NCBI GenBank assembly: GCA_019312695.1
Contig: JAFDCT010000271.1
Span: 1-11,602 of the forward strand
Length of the DNA stretch: 11,602 bases
Direction of reading: 5' to 3'
Source: Deltaproteobacteria bacterium
GTDB taxonomy: Bacteria; Desulfobacterota; Desulfobulbia; Desulfobulbales; BM004
The position numbers and the translations under genes were made by a program. Each line of letters begins with the position of its first letter. The stretch's first letter is position 1. This document shows, in pieces, positions 6,069 through 11,602 of the stretch. Below the pieces are notes generated by a model. The model did no database searches and had not been told where the DNA came from. It was given only the letters and a program-made list of their open reading frames with translations.

Positions 6069-7601
6069 ATGCCAGAAAAAATATTCATATTCGATACAAC
6101 ATTACGCGATGGGGAGCAGTCTCCAGGTGCCAGCATGAACATGCAGGAGAAGTTCCGTTTAGCCCAGCAGCTTGTTCTACTGAATGTTGATATAATTGAG
6201 GCGGGTTTTCCCATTGCATCCACGGGTGATTTCGAGTGCGTCAAGAATATTGCCGATAATATCAAAGGGGCCCAGATTGCAGGCCTGGCACGTTGCAGTA
6301 AACAGGATATCGACCGTGCCTGGGAAGCTCTGAAAAATGGCGAAAACCCCAGGATTCATACCTTCCTGGCTACCTCTGATATTCATATGCATTACAAACT
6401 TAAGATGGACCGGGAGCAGGTACTTGCCCTGGCAATTGAATCAGTAAAATATGCAGCACAATATACATCCAATGTTGAGTTCTCTGCGGAAGATGCTTCA
6501 CGCAGTGATCTGGACTTTGTCTGTCAGGTGTTTGAAGCAGTTATTAAAGCAGGAGCAACCACGCTTAATTTTCCGGACACCACCGGCTACGCCCTGCCTG
6601 ATGAATTTGGTGCCAAGATTGCCTATCTCATCAAGAATATACCGAATATAGATAAGGCAGTGTTAAGTGTTCACTGTCATAATGATCTTGGCCTGGCAGT
6701 GGCTAATTCTCTGGCCGCCATTAACAATGGCGCCCGCCAGGTGGAATGTACTATCAACGGACTTGGGGAAAGAGCAGGCAACACGGCAATGGAAGAAATT
6801 GTCATGGCAATCCGCACCCGTGCAGACCAATTGCCTGTACATACGGATATTGTTACGGAGCATATTCATCCCAGCAGCCGTCTGGTCAGTACCATCACAG
6901 GCATGCCCGTGCAGCCGAACAAAGCCATAGTGGGAGCCAATGCCTTTGCCCATGAGTCAGGTATACACCAGGATGGTGTATTAAAGGAGAGAACAACCTA
7001 TGAGATCATGAATCCCTCTGATATTGGTTTAACCAAGGGCAACCTGGTTTTGGGAAAACATTCAGGGCGTCACGCCTTGAAAGACCGTATTGAGGTCATG
7101 GGATATTCCCTGTCCAATGAAGAACTGGACCGGGTATTTATCAGGTTCAAAACTCTGGCAGATGTCCGAAAGGAGATTTTTGATGAGGATGTGGAGGCCA
7201 TTATCATGGATGAGATAATCCAAATCCCTGAGGTTTTTGAACTTGTATCCCTGGGAGTTATGAGCGGTTCCATGAAGCTGCCCACCGCATCGGTACGCCT
7301 CAAGGTTGAAGGTGAGGAGAGAGAAGGTGCTGCAATCGGTGTCGGACCGATTGATGCCACATATAGGACCATAGCACAACTTACAGGAACAAGCAGCAAA
7401 CTGCTTTTCTTTTCAGTCAGTTCAATTACCGGCGGCACAGATGCTCAAGGTGATGTGCTTGTGAGGATCGAGGATAAAGGTCGGGTGGTAATTGGCTACG
7501 GGCTTGATCCGGATATTATCACTGCCGCCGGCAAGGCATACCTGAATGGTTTGAACAGGTTGGTATATCTGCAGAAAGAGGCAGGAAAAAACAGTAACTA
7601 G
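6069..7601 (+). CDS. leuA: 2-isopropylmalate synthase
   Basis: Condenses acetyl-CoA with 2-oxoisovalerate to 2-isopropylmalate, the committed step of leucine synthesis. The 510-residue protein has an N-terminal HMGL-like TIM barrel (about 4-270), linker subdomains and a C-terminal LeuA dimerisation/allosteric domain (about 365-505), where leucine feedback normally acts. FDTTLRDGEQSPGASM at 8-23 carries Arg13 and Asp14. HCHND (202-206) and the NGLGERAGN stretch ending at Asn238 complete the likely metal site (Asp14, His202, His204, Asn238). HESGIHQDG lies at 295-303. I chose ATG 6069, with AGAGGAAA at 6056-6063. The frame extends to TTG 6018 and would add 17 residues with no family resemblance, and the ribosome site would then lie inside the gene. 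The full C-terminal regulatory domain and sequence favour LeuA over citramalate or homocitrate synthase. Confidence 0.94.
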   Translation: MPEKIFIFDTTLRDGEQSPGASMNMQEKFRLAQQLVLLNVDIIEAGFPIASTGDFECVKNIADNIKGAQIAGLARCSKQDIDRAWEALKNGENPRIHTFLATSDIHMHYKLKMDREQVLALAIESVKYAAQYTSNVEFSAEDASRSDLDFVCQVFEAVIKAGATTLNFPDTTGYALPDEFGAKIAYLIKNIPNIDKAVLSVHCHNDLGLAVANSLAAINNGARQVECTINGLGERAGNTAMEEIVMAIRTRADQLPVHTDIVTEHIHPSSRLVSTITGMPVQPNKAIVGANAFAHESGIHQDGVLKERTTYEIMNPSDIGLTKGNLVLGKHSGRHALKDRIEVMGYSLSNEELDRVFIRFKTLADVRKEIFDEDVEAIIMDEIIQIPEVFELVSLGVMSGSMKLPTASVRLKVEGEEREGAAIGVGPIDATYRTIAQLTGTSSKLLFFSVSSITGGTDAQGDVLVRIEDKGRVVIGYGLDPDIITAAGKAYLNGLNRLVYLQKEAGKNSN

Positions 7602-7644
7602 AAGGCAATCTAACCAATAATAATAAAACAGGACTAAGAGGATA

Positions 7645-8703
7645 ATGAGCAAAACGTATAAAATTGCAGTTATGGGAGGTGACGGCACCGGCCCTGAGGT
7701 GGCTGTTGAAGGAGTAAAAGTTCTCAAGGCCGCGGCGGAAAAATTTAAATTCAAACTGGAATTGACAGATTTTGATTATGGTGGCGACCGCTATCTTCGA
7801 ACCGGCGAGGTCTTGCCGGATAATGTTGTGGAGGTATTAACCAAGCATGATGCTATTTTCCTGGGCGCCATCGGACATCCTGATGTAAAACCCGGTATCC
7901 TGGAAAAAGGCATTCTTTTAAGTCTAAGGTTTGCCCTTGACCAGTATATCAATCTGCGACCGGTTATTCTGTATCCTAATGTGGATACACCCCTGAAGGA
8001 TAAAGGACCGGAAGATATTGACTTTGTTGTGGTGCGTGAAAATACGGAAGGTCTTTATGCCGGCGCCGGAGGGGTTTTGAAAAAAAACACTCCTGACGAA
8101 GTGGCAGTCCAGGAATCAATCAACACCAGGAAAGGTGTTGAGCGTTGTATCCGCTATGCCTTTGATTATGCCCGGAAGCGCAACAAGAGGAAACAGGTTA
8201 CTCTCTGTGGCAAAACAAACGTGCTTACCTATGCCTTTGATCTCTGGGAGCGCACCTTTTATGAGGTTGCCAAAGAATATCCCGATATCAAGACAGATTA
8301 TGCCCATGTTGATGCAATCTGTATGTGGATGGTGAAAAATCCCGAGTGGTTTGATGTCATTGTGACGGATAACATGTTCGGTGACATTATTACTGATCTT
8401 GGTGCCATGATCCAAGGTGGTATGGGAATTGCCGCAGGCGGCAATATTAATCCGGAAGGCGTCAGCATGTTTGAGCCAATTGGCGGCTCTGCCCCGAAGT
8501 ATACCGGCAAGAATGTCATTAATCCCCTGGCTGCAATCGGTGCTGCCCAGATGATGCTTGACCATCTCGGCGAAAGTGAAGCTGCCCAGGCCATAGAAAA
8601 TGCTATCCGCAGGACGGTTGCTGAGAAACTGGATAGTCTTTCAGCCGGCCAAATGGGCTACGGCACCAAAGAAGTAGGGGACCTGGTGGCAGGGGCGGTT
8701 TGA
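7645..8703 (+). CDS. leuB: 3-isopropylmalate dehydrogenase-like enzyme (isocitrate/isopropylmalate dehydrogenase family)
   Basis: Probably oxidises and decarboxylates 3-isopropylmalate to 2-oxoisocaproate in leucine synthesis. The 352-residue beta-decarboxylating dehydrogenase has GGDGTGPE at 11-18 and substrate-binding Arg95, Arg105 and Arg131. It also has Tyr138, Lys190 and metal-binding Asp223, Asp247 and Asp251 (in NMFGDIITD). The loop EKGILLSLR (87-95) matches the E. coli LeuB ERGALLPLR pattern, including the Glu and Leu-Leu that contact the isopropyl group. It lacks the serine/asparagine recognition loop of isocitrate dehydrogenase. At the cofactor site, however, it reads GSAPKY (281-286), with the Lys-Tyr of NADP-dependent isocitrate dehydrogenase instead of the Asp-Ile of classical LeuB. 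It resembles the actinobacterial/tartrate-dehydrogenase-like branch more than classical LeuB. AAGAGGA at 7636-7642 precedes the ATG closely. Position between leuA and asd supports leucine synthesis; tartrate, isocitrate or homoisocitrate activity cannot be excluded. Confidence 0.78.
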   Translation: MSKTYKIAVMGGDGTGPEVAVEGVKVLKAAAEKFKFKLELTDFDYGGDRYLRTGEVLPDNVVEVLTKHDAIFLGAIGHPDVKPGILEKGILLSLRFALDQYINLRPVILYPNVDTPLKDKGPEDIDFVVVRENTEGLYAGAGGVLKKNTPDEVAVQESINTRKGVERCIRYAFDYARKRNKRKQVTLCGKTNVLTYAFDLWERTFYEVAKEYPDIKTDYAHVDAICMWMVKNPEWFDVIVTDNMFGDIITDLGAMIQGGMGIAAGGNINPEGVSMFEPIGGSAPKYTGKNVINPLAAIGAAQMMLDHLGESEAAQAIENAIRRTVAEKLDSLSAGQMGYGTKEVGDLVAGAV

Positions 8704-8757
8704 GTAAACGTAAAATATGGAATGGAAAATGAATAATTAAAAAAATAGAGTTCAGTT

Positions 8758-9786
8758 ATGAGTGAGCAGAATAGAAAGTACAATGTTGCGGTAGCAGGTG
8801 CCACAGGTGCGGTTGGAGGGGCAATGCTGGATGTTCTCGAGCGGCTTGATTTTCCGATTAATGAGTTGCGTTTATTGGCTTCAGAACGTTCTGTAGGTAA
8901 AAAACTGAAATTCAGGGAGCAGGAGATACCGGTTCAGTTATTGTCAAAAGATGCCTTTGCAGGTATCGAGATTGCCCTTTTTTCTGCAGGTGCGGCCCGG
9001 TCCCTGGAGTTTGCTTCGGCAGCAGCAGCAGCAGGGGCTGTAGTGATTGATAATTCCAGCGCCTTCCGGATGGATGATGAGATCCCTCTCGTAGTCCCGG
9101 AAGTCAACCCGCATGCCATTGCCCGGTATACTAAAAGGGGTATTATTGCCAATCCGAACTGTTCGACAATCCAAATGCTTGTTGCTTTAAAGCCTATTCA
9201 TGACAGGGCTGGAATTAAACGTATAGTGGTTTCTACATATCAGGCAGTTTCCGGGACCGGTGCTAAGGCTATCGCAGAACTTGAGGCCCAGGTAAAAGCA
9301 TATGCGGCCGGTGAGCCTTTGCAGAATAACGTCTATCCCCACCAGATAGCCTTTAACTGTTTGCCGCATATCGATTCCTTTCTGGATAATGGTTACACCA
9401 AGGAAGAGATGAAAATGGTTAATGAAACCCGTAAGATTTTTGAGGATCAAACCATCGGGGTTACTGCAACCACGGTTAGGGTTCCCGTTTTTTACGGTCA
9501 CTCGGAATCAGTAAATATTGAGACTGCAAAAAAGATATCTGCGGCAGAAGTAAAGGAACTTCTTGCAACTGCCCCCGGAGTTAAGCTTGTAGACGAACCC
9601 AGTCTCAGCATTTATCCTCTGGCACTTGATTGCGCCGGCAAGCTTGAAACGCTGGTTGGCAGGATACGCGAGGATGAATCTATTGAAAATGGCATTAATC
9701 TCTGGGTGGTGGCAGATAATATCCTGAAAGGTGCAGCTTTAAATGCAGTGCAGATAGCAGAAATAGTTGTAAGGGATTATCTGTAA
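8758..9786 (+). CDS. asd: Aspartate-semialdehyde dehydrogenase
   Basis: Reduces L-aspartyl-4-phosphate to L-aspartate-4-semialdehyde with NADPH, the branch point to lysine/diaminopimelate, threonine, methionine and isoleucine; cytosolic. The 342-residue length is typical of the Gram-positive/archaeal-like branch that is also common outside the gammaproteobacteria. The Rossmann motif GATGAVG is at 14-20 and the NADP-binding domain runs to about 130. The catalytic Cys135 sits in NPNCST. QAVSGTGAKA (162-171) is conserved, and Arg241 and the general-base His248 lie in the RVPVFYGHSE segment (241-250). Arg104 in SSAFRM probably contacts substrate. The ribosome site is weak (AGAG at 8747-8750). It follows leuB after 54 bases and its stop codon is directly adjacent to the next gene's start. 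The leuB-asd pairing is common in bacteria. Confidence is very high. Confidence 0.95.
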   Translation: MSEQNRKYNVAVAGATGAVGGAMLDVLERLDFPINELRLLASERSVGKKLKFREQEIPVQLLSKDAFAGIEIALFSAGAARSLEFASAAAAAGAVVIDNSSAFRMDDEIPLVVPEVNPHAIARYTKRGIIANPNCSTIQMLVALKPIHDRAGIKRIVVSTYQAVSGTGAKAIAELEAQVKAYAAGEPLQNNVYPHQIAFNCLPHIDSFLDNGYTKEEMKMVNETRKIFEDQTIGVTATTVRVPVFYGHSESVNIETAKKISAAEVKELLATAPGVKLVDEPSLSIYPLALDCAGKLETLVGRIREDESIENGINLWVVADNILKGAALNAVQIAEIVVRDYL

Positions 9787-10365
9787 TTGAGGATAATAGG
9801 GGGCAAGGTAAAAGGGCGGCGTTTACAGACACCATCCAAGGGGAAGGCGAAACACTCCTGTCAGTCCATTCGGCCAACTGCAGACAAAGCCAGGGAGGCA
9901 CTTTTCAGCATCATCAGCAGTGAAGTTGAAAGCGCGGCTGTTCTAGATCTTTATGCCGGAACAGGAGCCCTGGGACTTGAAGCACTGAGCCGTGGTGCTG
10001 AACTGGCTGTATTTGTTGATAACAATACGAGTGCTGTCCAGGTAATAAGAAGAAACATTACGTTGTGCGGCTTTTCGGACAATTCATTCGTTTTTAAGAG
10101 GGACCTGTCAAAAGGTCTTTCTTTTTTAACAGAAGGGCTGCCAGAAAAAATTTTTTCCGTTGTATTTGTTGACCCTCCTTATCGGAAAGGGATCGCGGCT
10201 AAAATGTTGGGGAAATTGGCAAATTCATCTTTGCTCAGCCCTCAAGCACTTGTTGTCATTGAAGAGGATGCCTTTGCGGAACTGCCGACGCAGGTTGCGG
10301 GTCTGACCCTCGTCGACCGGAGGCGTTACGGCGATACAGGTTTCTGGTTTTATCGCCGGAATTAA
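9787..10365 (+). CDS. rsmD: 16S rRNA (guanine(966)-N2)-methyltransferase
   Basis: Methylates N2 of G966 in helix 31 of 16S rRNA with S-adenosylmethionine, during or after 30S assembly. The 192-residue Rossmann-fold methyltransferase starts with the family's RIIGGKVKGRRL (2-13). It then shows the IRPTADKAREALF segment (28-40), the SAM-binding LDLYAGTGALGLEALSRGA (53-71), the acidic VDNN after strand 2 and the catalytic DPPY at 129-132, typical of N2-guanine/N6-adenine methylation. The start codon is TTG, immediately after the asd TAA. AAGGGA at 9771-9776, inside the end of asd, is ten bases upstream and suggests translational coupling. No ATG start would retain the conserved RIIGG N-terminus. 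The neighbour coaD is the classic partner of rsmD in many bacteria, which strengthens the call. Confidence 0.93.
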   Translation: MRIIGGKVKGRRLQTPSKGKAKHSCQSIRPTADKAREALFSIISSEVESAAVLDLYAGTGALGLEALSRGAELAVFVDNNTSAVQVIRRNITLCGFSDNSFVFKRDLSKGLSFLTEGLPEKIFSVVFVDPPYRKGIAAKMLGKLANSSLLSPQALVVIEEDAFAELPTQVAGLTLVDRRRYGDTGFWFYRRN

Positions 10366-10401
10366 TTCTTGCAGAAGCTTTACAACAAAGGGAGAAGCTC
10401 C

Positions 10402-10902
10402 ATGGCGAAGAACAATGAGAGAATTGTGGTGTATCCTGGAACTTTTGATCCAATAACCATGGGGCACCTCGATATTATCAACCGGGCTCTGGAGTTGTTT
10501 GATCGTGTAGTAGTGGCTGTGGCCAGACATCCGAGCAAAACCCCGCTTTTTACCCTGGAAGAACGTTTACAGATGATAAGTGATTGCTTCAAAAGGACCA
10601 ATAAAAATGTAGAGGTCGAGGCGGTCTCCGGTCTGCTGGTGGAATATGCCTTCAAAAAGGGCGCTAATTCAATTGTCAGAGGCTTACGGGCCGTTTCCGA
10701 CTTTGAGTATGAGTTTCAGCTCGCCCTCATGAACAGAAGACTGGAGCGTCATGTTGAAACGGTATTTCTTATGACCGGCTTTCGTTGGATATTCATAAGT
10801 TCCAGTATTATCAAAGATGCCGCCCAGCACGGTGGGGATGTGAGCGGCCTGGTTCCTGAGCATGTCCAGCAGAAGTTGAAGGAGAAATACGGACTAACTT
10901 AG
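10402..10902 (+). CDS. coaD: Phosphopantetheine adenylyltransferase
   Basis: Transfers AMP from ATP to 4'-phosphopantetheine, giving dephospho-coenzyme A and pyrophosphate, the penultimate step of coenzyme A synthesis; cytosolic and usually hexameric. The 166-residue protein has YPGTFDPITMGH at 11-22, the nucleotidyltransferase motif with His22. It also shows RHPSK around 42-46, the IVRGLRAVSDFEYE motif (91-104) and SSSIIKDAA (133-141), followed by GGDVSGLVP (144-152). The family's usual MPS loop before SSS reads MTGFRWIFI here, a variant I recall from related sulfate reducers. ATG 10402 has AAAGGGAG at 10387-10394, seven bases upstream. The frame extends back to TTG 10369, which would place the ribosome site inside the gene, so the shorter start is preferred. 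It follows rsmD after 36 bases. Confidence 0.95.
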   Translation: MAKNNERIVVYPGTFDPITMGHLDIINRALELFDRVVVAVARHPSKTPLFTLEERLQMISDCFKRTNKNVEVEAVSGLLVEYAFKKGANSIVRGLRAVSDFEYEFQLALMNRRLERHVETVFLMTGFRWIFISSSIIKDAAQHGGDVSGLVPEHVQQKLKEKYGLT

Positions 10903-10936
10903 TGCAGGCCATAGGTAATCCGGAAAGCCTTATGTG

Positions 10937-11362
10937 ATGATACGAATTACAGATACCATAGAGCTTGCTGAAAATGAAATCCAGTTTAAGTTTATACGTT
11001 CTCCTGGCCCCGGTGGCCAATATGTCAATAAGGCTGCCACAGCAGTCCAGGTGCGTTTTGATGTTAAACATTCTCAATCCCTGCCTGAAAATGTCCGGTC
11101 CCGGTTGCTGCAATTGGCAAAAAACCGTATTAATGCCAAAGGTATTCTTGTTATAAATGCTAACCGTTTCAGGTCCCAGGGCCTTAACCGCAAAGATGGA
11201 CTGGAACGTCTTGCTGCTCTGGTCTCGAGGGCAACACAGCAGCGAAAATCCCGCCGCAGAACAAAACCGACCATCGGATCACTTAAGAAGAGAAAGGAAA
11301 CCAAGCAGCGGCTCAGCAAATTGAAGCGTTCAAGGCAGAAAGTCAGCTGGCAGGGAGAGTAA
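10937..11362 (+). CDS. arfB: Peptidyl-tRNA hydrolase ArfB-type ribosome-rescue factor
   Basis: Likely releases nascent chains from ribosomes stalled on truncated mRNA. It is a codon-independent class-I release-factor-like protein of 141 residues with only the catalytic domain and a basic tail. The GGQ motif that hydrolyses peptidyl-tRNA is at 26-28, inside RSPGPGGQYVNKAA (21-34). The usual consensus is nearer RASGPGGQNVNK, so Pro23 and Tyr29 are departures. The C-terminal part from about 98 is rich in Lys and Arg (RKSRRRTKP, KKRKETKQR), matching the ArfB/YaeJ tail that enters the empty mRNA channel. ATG 10937 gives the family-like start MIRITDTI. GTG 10934 is one codon upstream in frame, and GGAAAG at 10922-10927 could serve either. 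It lacks the codon-recognition domain of RF1/RF2. It follows coaD after about 34 bases and probably shares its transcript. Confidence 0.88.
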   Translation: MIRITDTIELAENEIQFKFIRSPGPGGQYVNKAATAVQVRFDVKHSQSLPENVRSRLLQLAKNRINAKGILVINANRFRSQGLNRKDGLERLAALVSRATQQRKSRRRTKPTIGSLKKRKETKQRLSKLKRSRQKVSWQGE

Positions 11363-11468
11363 GTGCCTAAATGCATGAGATTATAAGCAGGATTCTTTTA
11401 TAGAGGAATGTGTCTTCAAAAGACCCGCCGAATTAGGCCGTATTGTGGCTTTAAAAGCTGCCTCTAAC

Positions 11469-11498
11469 TTGACTGGAAGCACTAAATTGGTTAATAAT
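11469..11498 (+). promoter_or_regulatory. Promoter of the tRNA-Leu gene
   Basis: TTGACT (11469-11474, five of six consensus bases) and AATAAT (11493-11498, five of six) are separated by 18 bases. The predicted transcription start falls near 11505, a few bases before the mature tRNA 5' end at 11510, as expected for a dedicated tRNA promoter. Confidence 0.6.
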
Positions 11499-11509
11499 TT
11501 ATGGTTGAC

Positions 11510-11596
11510 GCGAGAGTGGCGGAACTGGTAGACGCACTGGACTTAGGATCCAGCGCACTTGCGTGCATGGGGGTTCAACTCCCCCCTCTCGCACCA
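11510..11596 (+). tRNA. tRNA-Leu (anticodon UAG, reads CUN codons)
   Basis: A complete 87-base type II tRNA. The seven-pair acceptor stem joins GCGAGAG (11510-11516) to CTCTCGC (11586-11592), followed by discriminator A (11593) and an encoded CCA (11594-11596). The D arm has GCG/CGC with GGT in its loop. The anticodon stem CTGGA/TCCAG encloses CTTAGGA, placing TAG at 11544-11546. A long variable arm (GCAC/GTGC stem, about 11554-11568) marks the class shared by Leu, Ser and Tyr. The T arm is GGGGG-TTCAACT-CCCCC (11569-11585). The discriminator A and the anticodon both indicate leucine. Confidence 0.97.
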
Positions 11597-11602
11597 CCTG
11601 AA

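Noticed and set aside
11412..11424. Small GTCTT/AAGAC hairpin after arfB as a terminator
   Set aside because: The stem is only five pairs with a three-base loop, and no T-run follows.
1..11602. Mobile elements, CRISPR arrays, defence or toxin-antitoxin modules
   Set aside because: No direct repeat arrays, transposase, integrase or paired small toxin-like genes were seen. Every substantial frame is a recognised housekeeping or biosynthetic gene or its shadow.

Overview
The window reads as an ordinary chromosomal biosynthetic region of an anaerobic Gram-negative bacterium. The combination of futalosine-pathway menaquinone genes, an ilvBN-psd-pssA-leuA-leuB-asd order and moderate G+C suggests a member of the Desulfobacterota (former Deltaproteobacteria), perhaps near the Desulfobulbales. 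That placement is inferred from gene content and remembered gene orders, not from a search. All thirteen protein genes and the one tRNA lie on the + strand. I see no mobile element, CRISPR array, toxin-antitoxin pair, defence gene or phage gene.

Layout. (1) 26-1578: mqnB and mqnD, two enzymes of the futalosine route to menaquinone, the end of an operon that enters from the left. (2) 1579-1966: a 388-base gap holding small hairpins, a good sigma70-type promoter and a 5' leader with an imperfect hairpin. (3) 1967-4204: ilvB and ilvN, the two subunits of acetohydroxyacid synthase, then a weak terminator-like hairpin. (4) 4388-5902: psd and pssA, which together convert CDP-diacylglycerol and serine to phosphatidylethanolamine, followed by a clear hairpin terminator. 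(5) 6069-9786: leuA, a leuB-type dehydrogenase and asd. (6) 9787-11362: rsmD (16S rRNA methyltransferase), coaD (coenzyme A synthesis) and an arfB-type ribosome-rescue hydrolase. (7) 11469-11596: a promoter and a tRNA-Leu(UAG) gene with encoded CCA.

How the genes work together. IlvBN makes 2-acetolactate, the first intermediate of valine and leucine synthesis. LeuA joins 2-oxoisovalerate to acetyl-CoA, and the LeuB-like enzyme performs the oxidative decarboxylation two steps later. The steps between (ilvC, ilvD, leuC, leuD) are absent here and must be supplied from elsewhere if the pathway is complete. Asd feeds lysine, threonine, methionine and isoleucine. Two phospholipid genes sit inside this amino-acid block.

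The search for a new system was essentially negative. The points most worth a second look are the mixed signature of the LeuB-like dehydrogenase (isopropylmalate-type substrate motif with an isocitrate-dehydrogenase-like Lys-Tyr at the cofactor site), the missing middle genes of the ilv/leu pathway, and the structured leader before ilvB.
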